Shown here: in pieces, positions 16,603 to 25,302 of the stretch | Layout of the letters: every line of letters starts with the position of its first letter | Numbering within the stretch: position 1 is the first letter of the stretch | Program-made: the position numbers and the translations under genes | DNA from: Alkalicoccus daliensis | GTDB taxonomy: Bacteria > Bacillota > Bacilli > Bacillales > Salisediminibacteriaceae | Assembly: GCF_900103955.1 (NCBI RefSeq) | Contig: NZ_FNIL01000015.1 | Span: forward strand, 1-64,000 | Reading direction: 5' to 3' | Length of the DNA: 64,000 bases | The notes under the pieces: generated by a model | Database searches by the model: none | Seen by the model: only the letters and a program-made list of their open reading frames with translations | What the model was told of the DNA's origin: nothing

Positions 16603-18009
16603 ATGCAAAAACAACAAATTGGCGTAATTGGACTTGCAGTAATGGGAAAAAACTTAGCAATGAATATTGAAAGCCGCGGATTTTCCGTGTCTGTTTTTAA
16701 CAGATCCTACGAAAAAACAGAAGATTTCCTTGCGAACGAAGCAAAAGGCAAAAACTTCTTCGGAGCAAAATCTGTAGAAGAGTTTGTGAACTCTCTTGAG
16801 ACACCAAGAAGAATTATGCTGATGGTAAAAGCGGGCCCTGCAACAGATGCAACAATCGAGTCGCTCAAGCCGTATCTGGAAAAAGGCGATGTACTGATTG
16901 ATGGAGGAAATACCCTGTATGAAGATACGATCCGCCGGAATAAAGAGCTTGATGAAACAGGCATTCACTTTATCGGTACGGGCGTATCCGGGGGAGAAGA
17001 AGGGGCGTTAAAAGGACCTTCCATCATGCCAGGCGGACAGAAAGAAGCGTATGATCTAGTTGCGCCTATTTTCGAAGCGATTTCTGCAAAAGTAGACGGC
17101 GAGCCGTGTACTTCTTATATCGGTCCGGACGGCGCAGGACACTTCGTGAAAATGGTCCACAACGGGATTGAGTATGGAGATATGCAGCTTATTTCAGAAG
17201 CATATTTCCTGCTGAAAAATATTCTCGGTATGGAAACAGATGAACTTCACGAAGTATTTTCTGAGTGGAATAAAGGAGAGCTCGACAGCTATCTGATTGA
17301 AATCACTTCAGAAATCTTCACGAAGCAGGATGATGAAACAGGCAAAGCGATGGTTGACGTGATTCTTGATACTGCAGGACAGAAGGGGACAGGCAAGTGG
17401 ACAAGTAAAAACGCGCTTGATCTCGGTGTACCGCTGCCCCTGATCACAGAATCTGTATTTGCACGCTTTATTTCTGCAATGAAAGAAGAGCGCGTCAAAG
17501 CAAGCAAAGTCCTGACAGGTCCTTCTGCGAGTTTTGACGGAGACCGCAGCGAATTAATTGAAGCGGTGCGTAAAGCTCTATACATGGGGAAAATCTGCTC
17601 CTACGCACAGGGATATGCACAGATGCGTGCCCAGTCGGAAGAAAATGACTGGAATTTAAATTACGGAGAAATCTCCATGATCTGGCGCGGCGGATGCATT
17701 ATCCGGTCCCAGTTCCTGCAGAAGATTAAAGAAGCGTATGACAGCGATCCAGCGCTTTCCAACTTACTGCTTGATCCTTACTTCAAGGAAATCGTCAATG
17801 AATACCAGACAGCCCTGCGCGAGGTAGTAAGTGTCGCAGTAAAGCATGGTATTGCTGTGCCGACACTGGCAAGCGCTGTTGCATACTACGACAGCTACCG
17901 TTCCGCAGATCTGCCTGCAAACCTTATTCAGGCACAGCGTGATTACTTCGGTGCGCACACGTACCAGCGTAAAGATAAAGAAGGCACTTTCCACACGCAG
18001 TGGTTCTAA
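16603..18009 (+). CDS. gnd: 6-phosphogluconate dehydrogenase, decarboxylating
   Basis: This 468-residue protein is full length for the NADP-dependent Gnd/GndA group. It converts 6-phosphogluconate to ribulose 5-phosphate and CO2 in the oxidative pentose phosphate pathway. The Rossmann motif [13 protein letters not shown] is at 10-22. VSGGEEGA, then [19 protein letters not shown] with the catalytic Lys, and the C-terminal [14 protein letters not shown]-like segment are all present. It has its own strong terminator downstream. With zwf nearby on the other strand, only the lactonase step of the branch is not seen in the window. Confidence 0.96.
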   Translation: MQKQQIGVIGLAVMGKNLAMNIESRGFSVSVFNRSYEKTEDFLANEAKGKNFFGAKSVEEFVNSLETPRRIMLMVKAGPATDATIESLKPYLEKGDVLIDGGNTLYEDTIRRNKELDETGIHFIGTGVSGGEEGALKGPSIMPGGQKEAYDLVAPIFEAISAKVDGEPCTSYIGPDGAGHFVKMVHNGIEYGDMQLISEAYFLLKNILGMETDELHEVFSEWNKGELDSYLIEITSEIFTKQDDETGKAMVDVILDTAGQKGTGKWTSKNALDLGVPLPLITESVFARFISAMKEERVKASKVLTGPSASFDGDRSELIEAVRKALYMGKICSYAQGYAQMRAQSEENDWNLNYGEISMIWRGGCIIRSQFLQKIKEAYDSDPALSNLLLDPYFKEIVNEYQTALREVVSVAVKHGIAVPTLASAVAYYDSYRSADLPANLIQAQRDYFGAHTYQRKDKEGTFHTQWF

Positions 18010-18030
18010 TCCAATAATAGTTAACACACG

Positions 18031-18087
18031 CTCCCCTTACAGTAGAAGGAGAAGAGATTTCTTCCTTCTGCAGGAGGGGAGTTTTTT
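18031..18087 (+). terminator. Intrinsic terminator of gnd
   Basis: CTCCCCT pairs with AGGAGGGGAG, and an inner CAGTAGAAGGA pairs with TCCTTCTGCA, followed by TTTTTT. Confidence 0.85.
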
Positions 18088-18458
18088 ATTGGACTGAGAC
18101 CTTATCAGTACGATTAATTGTACTAATAAGTGTGAGGTAACTGGCTGGGCTGCGTTAATATCACTCACAGTTTGCAAGCATGAATGTATGAATGATATTT
18201 ACTCAAAGTGGAACAGAAGAAACTCTGAGGAAAAGATGCAGGAAACGCTGCGAGCATATTTAGAGATGAAAATTTAATTAAAAGTGGTGAGCAACAAAAA
18301 AGTCGATTAAAATGCACACGTTTACGATTACAATTAAAGTGATTGATCGTCCGTTTAGACAAATAGAAGAAGGTTGCCGGTGAGTGTCAGGTATTATTAG
18401 GTACAAAAGAAATTAACTAACATTACACGAGTCGAATAAATTCTGAATGTAAATAGTA
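18088..18458. other. Intergenic region without supported gene
   Basis: About 370 bases. Only a short inverted repeat AGTAC-N8-GTACT near 18108-18125 was noticed. Confidence 0.35.
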
Positions 18459-18507
18459 ATCAGCCCGTACCAAAGATTATTTTTAATCTAAGATACGGGC
18501 TGATTTC
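18459..18507. terminator. Bidirectional terminator after the FtsW-like gene
   Basis: AATCAGCCCGTA pairs perfectly with TACGGGCTGATT around a 24-base loop. It lies 45 bases beyond the stop of the minus-strand FtsW-like gene, with T/A-rich sequence on the minus-strand exit. Confidence 0.75.
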
Positions 18508-18551
18508 AATATGTGTTTTAAGAAGGAATCAGGTAATGAATTTCCACGAAA

Positions 18552-19802
18552 TTAATTTGTAATCGTAGGCGCTGCAATATCCTTTCTGCGATAAACGTTC
18601 AGTATAAGCCCTAATAGTGAAGAGTAAACTAGCAGCATGCTTCCTCCATAACTAATAAATGGCAGCGATACTGTTATGATAGGGGCTATTCCAAGACCCG
18701 TGAGAATGCTCCAGCAAGTGGGAACAACAAACAATACAGCCCCGCCGATTGCTAATAATCTGCCGAATAAATCCTTTGTTTGAAAAGCATTTAATGAAAT
18801 CCGCAAAATAAATGCAAAAAGCAGCAGACAAAGGATGGTTCCGAACACCCAGCCAAAAGAATAGATAAGAAATGGGAATACAAAATCTGTATGTGCTTCA
18901 GGCAGGTTTAAATTATGGTAAAGCCCATTGCCGAACCAGCCAGCCTCTGAAAGGATATTTCTCAATGGTATGAGAGTGTCAACGAGATTGCTGTTAGAAA
19001 AATGAGGAATCATCGTACTAATAAAAATGATACCTAAAATCAAATTACCCACGGATACTTTCATGGAATATTGTTTAGGAGCGTAAGAAAAAACATACAT
19101 CGCTAACACGCATAAAAAGTAAATAATGCTGAAGGTAAATTGCGGGACCATGACATAGAGAGGGACTGGAATCCAAAATAGGCACAATAGCGCTGCTTGT
19201 TTTTTCCAGCCTTTAAACTCACTGCTCTTGGCAAAAATGCCGGCCCACGCTATCAAAAATAAAAATAAGGATATCGCTGGACCATCAATTGTAATCCCCC
19301 CGAAAGAAATCCATCTTTTTGCTCCGTTCATCTCAATGCCAACTAAAAAAGTGGTGAAAAATACGATTAAGCCGCCTCCATAAAAATACATCCACAAATT
19401 TTTTAGTTTCCTGTAATCGAAGAAAAGAAATCCTATGAGAGCAAGAATTGAAAGGAAAAGCCAGACTGCCTGATTTTTTATGAAAGAAATACTGGATGCT
19501 GAAACACCATGAATCAATGGAAGAAAACTAATAGCTGCCAGAATGACAAATAAAACAATAAGCAGCCAATCCATTCTCGGCTTATGCAGGTGATTCATGT
19601 TTTCACCAACGATAGAGGGCTCTCCCATTTCCTGCATTGCTTTTTTATCTGCATCCTTTACAGATAATCCTCTTTCTTGAAAGGATTGGCTTAGTTCTTC
19701 CATATGATTACTAAGCTCCTTCTTGATCATGCTGTGAGCTTCCCTGGATTTCACTTTAGAGATTACTTTACTTAAATATTCCTCAAATTTAGAATAACTC
19801 AT
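18552..19802 (-). CDS. HAAS-domain FtsW/RodA/SpoVE-family membrane protein
   Basis: The protein has 416 residues. Residues 1-70 form an alpha-helical HAAS-type domain (YLSKVISKVKS...IKKELSNHMEELSQSF...GLSVKDADKKAMQEMGEPS), a module usually found with PadR regulators. A SEDS-family core of about ten membrane helices follows. NGAKRWISFGG (159-169), LPEAHTDF (300-307) and LPFISYGG (380-387) match FtsW/RodA signatures, and the catalytic Asp (306) is kept. The QPSE motif is degenerate (DGPA), and the EE after the Asp loop is absent. It may be a peptidoglycan polymerase or a modified, regulated relative. Its start overlaps the padR stop by 4 bases. Confidence 0.85.
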   Translation of the reverse strand: MSYSKFEEYLSKVISKVKSREAHSMIKKELSNHMEELSQSFQERGLSVKDADKKAMQEMGEPSIVGENMNHLHKPRMDWLLIVLFVILAAISFLPLIHGVSASSISFIKNQAVWLFLSILALIGFLFFDYRKLKNLWMYFYGGGLIVFFTTFLVGIEMNGAKRWISFGGITIDGPAISLFLFLIAWAGIFAKSSEFKGWKKQAALLCLFWIPVPLYVMVPQFTFSIIYFLCVLAMYVFSYAPKQYSMKVSVGNLILGIIFISTMIPHFSNSNLVDTLIPLRNILSEAGWFGNGLYHNLNLPEAHTDFVFPFLIYSFGWVFGTILCLLLFAFILRISLNAFQTKDLFGRLLAIGGAVLFVVPTCWSILTGLGIAPIITVSLPFISYGGSMLLVYSSLLGLILNVYRRKDIAAPTITN

Positions 19803-20230
19803 AAAGAAGCCTCTTCAATGAAGTTTTTCAGAGAATTCAGTTGTTTGGAATCTGGATGTTCCCGGGAAGCTGCATATTTTTTTCCTTTCGTAGTCAGGGA
19901 GTAGTATTTTTTGCCTTCTATCCATTTTGAAGTAATTATTTTCTTATTTTCAAGTAAATGCAAAAGAATATAAATCTGGCCTTCATTACTTTTGAAGCTG
20001 CTTTCATTTTTACGAAATAGCTGCGTGGAAATATCGTACCCGTGCTTTGCTTCTTCCTGCAGTGAATCTAATATATTTTTAAGGGTTTCTACTTTCCAAT
20101 ATTGAAGTTCCAGGTGATTTTGTTTTCTGCGGATTGTTTCTCTCACTGCATTTTTTCTCTCCTCGGAAAAAGAAAGATCTTCAAAGTCTTTTGATAAAGA
20201 ATTCTTTAAGTTAGAAAATGGATCGCCCAT
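19799..20230 (-). CDS. PadR-family regulator with N-terminal extension
   Basis: This 143-residue protein has a C-terminal PadR-type winged helix (about 47-125: KVETLKNILDSLQEEAKHGYDISTQLF...NEGQIYILLHLLENKKIITSKW...GKKYYSLTTKGKKY). It is preceded by about 45 residues (DPFSNLKNSLSKDFEDLSFS...) that resemble the N-terminal helix of anti-sigma proteins more than a PadR arm. It lies two bases after the ECF sigma gene and overlaps the HAAS-FtsW gene by ATGA, so the three are one operon. PadR proteins commonly act on, or with, HAAS-containing partners encoded next to them. Confidence 0.85.
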   Translation of the reverse strand: MGDPFSNLKNSLSKDFEDLSFSEERKNAVRETIRRKQNHLELQYWKVETLKNILDSLQEEAKHGYDISTQLFRKNESSFKSNEGQIYILLHLLENKKIITSKWIEGKKYYSLTTKGKKYAASREHPDSKQLNSLKNFIEEASL

Positions 20231-20232
20231 GG

Positions 20233-20793
20233 TTAAACCTCCTTTTTCATCTTTTCTTTTAATAACTTTCTGGCTTGTTTTAATCGAGTTTTTAATGTAT
20301 TACTATTTACACCCGTAATCTTGCTGATATTTGATAAAGAAAGCTCCTCGTAGTAATATAAAAAAACAACTTCACTGTATTTTATTGGTAAATCCATAAT
20401 GGCACTCGTCAAACTGTCTGCTACATTTTTTGAAATTATTTCCTCTTCCACATGCTTTGACTTGCTCGGAATATAATCCCAGATTTTATCGCTGAATTTT
20501 ATTTTCCGATAATGCCAGCTGCGCAAGTAATCCTTACAATGATTAATGGCAATTCGATACAGCCACGTTTTTATGGAGGACTTATTATTAAACTGTCCTA
20601 GTTTTTCATAACATTTAATAAATATCTCTTGCGTTAAATCCTCAGCTGTCGTTCGATCTTTTACATATGAATAAACAAGGTGCAGTACCTCATCGCTGTA
20701 ATTATCCATTAATTGGCCGATAATTTGTTCAGTATTTTCTATGCTATTAACATCTATTGCTATTTTTTCAGGTTCAGCCATGCTTTGTTTCAC
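20233..20793 (-). CDS. ECF-type RNA polymerase sigma factor
   Basis: This 186-residue sigma-70 family protein has region 2 (YSYVKDRTTAEDLTQEIFIKCYEKLGQF, KTWLYRIAINHCKDYLR) at about 42-95 and region 4 (LTSAIMDLPIKYSEVVFLYYYEELSLSNISKITGVNSNTLKTRLKQARKLLKE) at 128-180. It heads an operon with PadR and HAAS-FtsW genes, and no conventional membrane anti-sigma gene follows. It may direct transcription of wall-related genes and of its own operon. GAAAGGGGTG lies upstream of ATG 20793. Confidence 0.9.
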   Translation of the reverse strand: MKQSMAEPEKIAIDVNSIENTEQIIGQLMDNYSDEVLHLVYSYVKDRTTAEDLTQEIFIKCYEKLGQFNNKSSIKTWLYRIAINHCKDYLRSWHYRKIKFSDKIWDYIPSKSKHVEEEIISKNVADSLTSAIMDLPIKYSEVVFLYYYEELSLSNISKITGVNSNTLKTRLKQARKLLKEKMKKEV

Positions 20794-20937
20794 CCCTTTC
20801 TCTATGTTAGACGGAGGAACTATGATTTAGGTTTGGATTACTTAAAGAAAATTTGTATGTATCATAGAAATGGAAATTTTAAAAAATAATGTTTTCTGTA
20901 GATGGAGCTGCAGCTAAATTATCGAAGGAGTGAAAAT

Positions 20938-21128
20938 ATGTTTGGGAATAAAAAAAGAAAGAGAAAAGATTTTATGTGAAATTATTATAAGTCGTACCTT
21001 CGTTTGGGAGGATAATGATTTTGGTCGATCGAAATACGGGAGTGAATTACCTCCAATTCATGTTCGGTACAGGCTGTGAAATTACCCTTTTGTTAGATGA
21101 AAATGGACAAGTTGCTGCAGAAGAATAG
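20938..21128 (+). pseudogene. DUF6440-family protein, frameshifted remnant
   Basis: GAAGGAG and ATG 20938 open MFGNKKRKRKDFM then stop. A second frame continues as KILCEIIISRTFVWEDN, and a third frame from 21015 gives ILVDRNTGVNYL...LLLDENGQV to the stop at 21128. Read together this is the DUF6440 pattern (MFG-K-rich start, ILVDxxTGVNYL, LLDxDGxP), with at least two frame breaks. The function of DUF6440 is unknown. Confidence 0.65.
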
Positions 21129-21358
21129 ATGTTGGGCGGTTTGAATTGAAAAGGGGGAAGCAGTTTGGCACACTTCAGGAAATAACCACCACTTTTCGCA
21201 GAGGCGATAGTTTCTTAGGTGAAGATATAAGATTTATTTCAAATGCTGCTGTTGATTTTTTCATTCGGAATAGTAAGCCCAGGGGCTCACAATACTAGAG
21301 AAATATGAGCATCACGTTAGCTGTTTACTTTTTGCTGACAGAATCTTTTTAACTGATG

Positions 21359-21466
21359 CTATTTGAAATATCGGTACCCATCTGCTCCAAGCATAAAATC
21401 ATAATAATCACATTCATCGAGTGCAGCATTTGCAGTAATGTTGTTCAGAGATTCATGAAGTTCTAA
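21359..21466 (-). pseudogene. Possible C-terminal gene fragment
   Basis: The minus strand ends in ELHESLNNITANAALDECDY then YDFMLGADGYRYFK and a stop at 21359. The composition looks like real protein, but no start or upstream body is present and a terminator-like hairpin lies just upstream. The family was not recognised. Confidence 0.3.
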
Positions 21467-21467
21467 A

Positions 21468-21496
21468 CGTGCAAAAGAGCAGAACCTGCTCTGCTC
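21468..21496 (-). terminator. Intrinsic terminator after GNAT gene
   Basis: On the minus strand AGAGCAG-GTT-CTGCTCT is followed by TTTTG. It lies about 35-60 bases past the GNAT stop codon. Confidence 0.65.
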
Positions 21497-21530
21497 CTTT
21501 CGTATAATTTCAGTTTTAACTGTACGGTAA

Positions 21531-21959
21531 TTAATGCTTATACCATTCCATTAAATATTCTTCCTCTTTTGTGTTTTCATCTAATAATTCTTTTTTTACT
21601 ACAAAAGAATTTCTAAGGTAAAAGTCTGCTGCCCTGAAATTTTTTTTGTAAACTTTTAACTGTATAAAATCATATTGGTCCTTTACGTAATCTAATAACT
21701 CTTTCCCATAACCCATTCCTTGATATAGCGCATTGACAAATAAAGCAGCCAAATAATTATCCACCATTGATACAAATCCGATGATTTCAGTTTCGTTTCG
21801 AATAATGTAGTTCTCTGCTAACGGAAAATATTTAAGTTTCATGTCATTCCTTTGAGATGCCCAGTATTTTGCGTCAACAAATCCGTGAGCTGTTACTGAG
21901 CCTTCATACCATATGTCCATCATCTCTTCTAATTCCGCATTATTATTTAATCTTATCAT
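21531..21959 (-). CDS. GNAT-family N-acetyltransferase (YjaB-like)
   Basis: The protein has 142 residues from ATG 21959, chosen because GGAGGT lies eight bases upstream; the earlier in-frame ATG at 21974 contains the ribosome site itself. The GNAT fold shows IIGFVSMVDNYLAALFVNALYQGMGYGKELLDYVK, with the acetyl-CoA P-loop pattern Q-x-x-G-x-G (QGMGYG), and LKVYKKNFRAADFYLRNSF as the final strand and helix. Members acetylate amines on small molecules or proteins; the target is unknown. It is monocistronic with a terminator. Confidence 0.85.
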   Translation of the reverse strand: MIRLNNNAELEEMMDIWYEGSVTAHGFVDAKYWASQRNDMKLKYFPLAENYIIRNETEIIGFVSMVDNYLAALFVNALYQGMGYGKELLDYVKDQYDFIQLKVYKKNFRAADFYLRNSFVVKKELLDENTKEEEYLMEWYKH

Positions 21960-22388
21960 TAGAAAAACCTCCATCCTGTCACTGCTTTAAAATTAGTCGC
22001 ACGAGTGTCAGAGAAAGTTACAGAAAAAAGGTAAGCATTATGCTAATGATAAGGCTTTAAGTGAAAATTTAAAATGACTTGCAAGTCAGCTGCAAAAAAG
22101 AACGTTGCAAGGCAAAGTTACTCATCCGGGGATAGGAGGGGAGAGAAAAGAATTAATGTATAGGATCAATAAACATTAAAACATCTAAAATTTGTATCAT
22201 ATATCTGAGTTGTACGGTTTCTAAAACAACTTCTCTTAATAAACAAACAATGAATACCCTGAGCTGCTCACTCTATTGTAAAAAAGTTTACCTATAATCA
22301 CGATAGAATATTTGTGATGATGTTTTATAAAAACCATTCACCTTCCAAATGAAAGAGAACAAAATGTTAGGGTACTTATCTTTATAAG
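21960..22388. other. Intergenic region between GNAT and marR
   Basis: About 430 A+T-rich bases. The palindrome GTAAAAAAGTTTAC near 22277 is the only structure noticed ahead of the marR promoter. Confidence 0.3.
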
Positions 22389-22417
22389 TTGACAGCTAAA
22401 TATCAAACTGATATATT
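22389..22417 (+). promoter_or_regulatory. Sigma-A promoter of marR
   Basis: TTGACA (22389-22394), 17-base spacer and TATATT (22412-22417). The -10 overlaps the palindromic operator at 22415-22430. Confidence 0.7.
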
Positions 22418-22430
22418 TAGTCTGCTAAAT
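22415..22430. promoter_or_regulatory. Palindromic operator ATTTAG-N4-CTAAAT ahead of marR
   Basis: ATTTAGTCTGCTAAAT is a perfect 6-4-6 palindrome overlapping the -10 of the marR promoter. Three related TTAG-N4-CTAA sites lie after the gene, pointing to MarR autoregulation. Confidence 0.6.
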
Positions 22431-22455
22431 AAATTGAGCAAGTGGAGGTTTACCT

Positions 22456-22881
22456 ATGAATAATAAGGTGGACTGTGATATTCGCGAGTCTTTAGATAAA
22501 GTTTCCTCCCGGATGCGTCGAGATTACAGTGAAAGTTTAAGAGAACTTAATCTGTATGTAGGCCAGGATAATTTGCTTTATCGTCTATGGAGAGAGGATG
22601 GAATTACACAAATGCAGCTGTGTGACCATTTAAAATGTGAGCCTCCGACCGTAACGAATATGGTCAAGTCATTGGAACAAAACGGATTCATTCAACGTAA
22701 ACGGGATGAACAAGATGCCAGAGTCATGCGAATCTATCTCACAGATAAAGGAAGAGCATTAGAGCAGCCGGTGGATGCCAAATGGAAACACCAGCAGGAA
22801 AAATTACTGCATTCTATCTCACCGGAAGAACGTTTGGTGTTAAGAGAATTGATGATGCGAATGGAGAGAAACTTATTTTAA
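22456..22881 (+). CDS. MarR-family transcriptional regulator
   Basis: This 141-residue protein is a typical MarR. Dimerisation helices lie at both ends, with a winged helix at about 40-105 (LWREDGITQMQLCDHLKCEPPTVTNMVKSLEQNGFIQRKRDEQDARVMRIYLTDKGRAL). The wing motif RDEQDARVMRIYLT is intact. It has its own promoter overlapped by a palindromic operator, and three further related operators lie between it and the monooxygenase gene. It therefore likely represses itself and the downstream redox genes until a ligand binds. The ligand is unknown; aromatic or electrophilic compounds would fit the neighbours. Confidence 0.9.
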   Translation: MNNKVDCDIRESLDKVSSRMRRDYSESLRELNLYVGQDNLLYRLWREDGITQMQLCDHLKCEPPTVTNMVKSLEQNGFIQRKRDEQDARVMRIYLTDKGRALEQPVDAKWKHQQEKLLHSISPEERLVLRELMMRMERNLF

Positions 22882-22900
22882 GTTTTCTCTGAGTATTTAC

Positions 22901-23030
22901 TTAGCAGACTAAATAAATGCTGCACATTAGTGTATTTAACTTTAGTCCAAGGTAATCATTTAGATTAGCCTACTAGGAAGAATAAGTGAGATAGCGGTTA
23001 ATTTTCGGAAAATTATTTAGCAAGCTAACT
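22901..23030 (+). promoter_or_regulatory. Cluster of three TTAG-N4-CTAA operators
   Basis: TTAGCAGACTAA (22901-22912), TTAGCCTACTAG (22965-22976) and ATTTAGCAAGCTAACT (23015-23030) share the half sites of the operator ahead of marR. They sit in the 250-base gap before the monooxygenase gene, spaced 64 and 52 bases apart. Confidence 0.55.
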
Positions 23031-23130
23031 ATCAGCAGGAAGTTCGTTTAAAGAAAAAAAGCTGATACAAAATTCATCACAGGGGCATTGAACGAAACTG
23101 GGCCCGTCTAAATCAAAGGAGAATACAAAC

Positions 23131-24468
23131 ATGACAGAACGAAAAGAAATGCAGCTGGCATTACAAATGGTTTCTGGGTACGGTGCGGAATTCAGCGCCT
23201 GGAGAATGCCGGGTACTGACCCGGCAGCCTATACAAATACGGACAGTTACGTGGAACGGGCGAAAATAGCAGAAAAAGGGAAATTTCAGATGATTTTCAT
23301 CGCAGACACTCCTGCCTTAACCGTTGACCTGGGACCGCAGACGCCGATGTTTCCAATGGATCCAATGCTCGCTCTTATGGCTGTGGCCAGGGAAACCAAG
23401 CATATCGGACTGGTGGCAACCCACTCTACAACGTTTAATTACCCTTACAACATTGCGCGTCAGTTTAAAGCACTGGATGTGATAAGTCGTGGACGTGTCG
23501 GCTGGAATGCGGTGACCTCCTCCACTCCAGCAGCGGCAGCGAACTTTGGTATGCAGGTTGCCAGCCGAAAAGAACGATATGCCAAAGCGCATGAATCTAT
23601 CCAAATTGTCCAAGCGCTGTGGGGGAGCTGGGAATCAGATGCTGCGACACTGGATGCAGAAGGCGGCCAATTTGCCGATATGGACAAAATTCAGCCAATC
23701 AATCTTCAAGGAGAGTATTATGCCTCCCGAGGCCCACTGCCAATTCCACCATCCGAACAGGGCCAGCCGGTGATTTTCCAGGCTGGTGGGGGAGAAGAAG
23801 GCCTGGAGTTAGCGGGAAAATATGCTTCCGGCGTCTATGCGAACCCTTATGACATCGATTCTGCCCGGGAGCACCGGAAAGCGCTTCGGCAAAGTGCCAC
23901 TCGTTTTGGCAGAAATCCAGATGACATTAAGATGTATGCCGGCTTTATGTTTTCCATCGGCGCAACGGAAGAAGAAGGCTTGGAACGGCGCAGACAGCTG
24001 ATGAGCTTCAATCCCGACGAGATTCCAGGGCGGGTCAGCTACCTTGGTTCCATGGTAGGCCTGCGGTTATCGGTGCATTCCATGGATATTGATCAGCCTT
24101 TACCAGCTGACCTGCTGGAACATGCCTACGCCAATCCACAGGATCCCCGTTCCCCCAGAGCCTTGCAGCTGCTCAAAAAAGGACTTTCCATCCGGGACGT
24201 GCTGGCGCACGGCGTCATCAATTATCATCCGGTAGTTGCCGGTACCGCGGTGCAGGTGGCAGACTTCCTGGAAGAATGGTTTTTGGCAGGCGCGACGGAC
24301 GGTTTTTCCGTTGTGCCAGATATCGCCTACGATGGCGTTGCCGATTTTGTGGAGCAGGTTGTTCCGATTTTGCAGGAGCGCGGATTGTTCCACAAAGAGT
24401 ATGAAGGAGAAACACTGCGTGAGAATATGGGCGTTTCTTATCAATACGGAAGCGCTCAGACAAATTAA
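23131..24468 (+). CDS. Flavin-dependent monooxygenase, NtaA/SnaA/DszA (LLM) family
   Basis: The 445-residue protein belongs to the two-component FMNH2-dependent monooxygenases of the bacterial luciferase-like superfamily. The NtaA/DszA-type start is visible (AWRMPGTDPAAYTNTDSYVERAKIAEKGKFQMIFIADT), followed by the core ATHSTTFNYPYNIARQFKALDVISRGRVGWNAVTS and the nucleotide-binding QAGGGEEGLELAGKYASGVY. Relatives oxidise nitrilotriacetate, sulfones, alkanesulfonates or xenobiotics with FMNH2 from a separate reductase. The nitroreductase-like gene 24 bases downstream could supply reduced flavin. AAAGGAGA precedes ATG 23131. It is likely repressed by the adjacent MarR protein. Confidence 0.88.
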   Translation: MTERKEMQLALQMVSGYGAEFSAWRMPGTDPAAYTNTDSYVERAKIAEKGKFQMIFIADTPALTVDLGPQTPMFPMDPMLALMAVARETKHIGLVATHSTTFNYPYNIARQFKALDVISRGRVGWNAVTSSTPAAAANFGMQVASRKERYAKAHESIQIVQALWGSWESDAATLDAEGGQFADMDKIQPINLQGEYYASRGPLPIPPSEQGQPVIFQAGGGEEGLELAGKYASGVYANPYDIDSAREHRKALRQSATRFGRNPDDIKMYAGFMFSIGATEEEGLERRRQLMSFNPDEIPGRVSYLGSMVGLRLSVHSMDIDQPLPADLLEHAYANPQDPRSPRALQLLKKGLSIRDVLAHGVINYHPVVAGTAVQVADFLEEWFLAGATDGFSVVPDIAYDGVADFVEQVVPILQERGLFHKEYEGETLRENMGVSYQYGSAQTN

Positions 24469-24492
24469 AAAATGACTAAAGGAGAGATTTAC

Positions 24493-25233
24493 ATGAATCA
24501 TACAATTGATTTGCTTCAAAATCATGCATCTATTCGTTCTTTTACCAACGAACCAGTAACAGAGGAACAGCGGAGTGAAATATTTAAGGCAGCGAACCAA
24601 ACGTCTTCATTCAGTCTGCTGCAGGCTGTTTCGATTATTCGAATTACTGATCCAGAACTGCGCAAAAAAGTGATGCAGCTTTCTGTAAATCAACCTTATA
24701 TTGAAGAAGCAGCAGAGTTTTGGATTTTCTGCGCGGATTTTAACAGGAATCAGCAGATTGCACCAAAGGTAGATCTTGACTATATTGAATACCTGTTAAT
24801 AGGTACATTCGATGCCGGGCTCATGGCGCAAAATGCTTTAACAGCCGCAGAAGCAATGGGACTGGGTGGTGTCTATATCGGTGGGGTAAGAGCGAATATT
24901 GAAGAATTAACCGAGGCATTAAATTTACCAGAGCTTGTGATCCCTTTAGTGGGACTGTGCATTGGCCATCCTGCTGGAGAGAAACCAGGAGTGAAGCCGC
25001 GTTTACCTCAATCAATGGTAATGTTTGAAAATCAGTATCAGCCATTAGATGAAGAAAAATTAGCAGATTACGATCAACAGATGCGTGAATATTACCAAGG
25101 TCGACCTGTGAAAGCTCCTTTCTCCGTGAAGAAAGTAAAGGGATGGAAAGACCATATTGAAGATCATCTGGAAAGAAGCAAACAGCCGTTAATGCTTGAG
25201 TATTTAAATAAGCAAGGGTTTGCTAAAAAATAA
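24493..25233 (+). CDS. NfsA-type NADPH-dependent nitroreductase / flavin reductase
   Basis: The protein has 246 residues from ATG 24493, which is preceded by AAAGGAGAG; the TTG-type start upstream has no ribosome site. It matches the NfsA/Frp group of FMN oxidoreductases: HASIRSFTNEPV near the N-terminus (FMN phosphate Arg), EAAEFWIFCADF, GLMAQNALTAAEAMGLGGVYIGG, and LPELVIPLVGLCIGHP. Members reduce nitroaromatics, quinones or free FMN with NADPH. Placement directly after an FMNH2-dependent monooxygenase suggests it supplies reduced flavin. Confidence 0.88.
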   Translation: MNHTIDLLQNHASIRSFTNEPVTEEQRSEIFKAANQTSSFSLLQAVSIIRITDPELRKKVMQLSVNQPYIEEAAEFWIFCADFNRNQQIAPKVDLDYIEYLLIGTFDAGLMAQNALTAAEAMGLGGVYIGGVRANIEELTEALNLPELVIPLVGLCIGHPAGEKPGVKPRLPQSMVMFENQYQPLDEEKLADYDQQMREYYQGRPVKAPFSVKKVKGWKDHIEDHLERSKQPLMLEYLNKQGFAKK

Positions 25234-25302
25234 ACAGGTATCGCTTAGAGCAATTAACATCGCCATGTTTTATCGTTTGAAGATAAAAAGGAGTGTGTGG
25301 AC

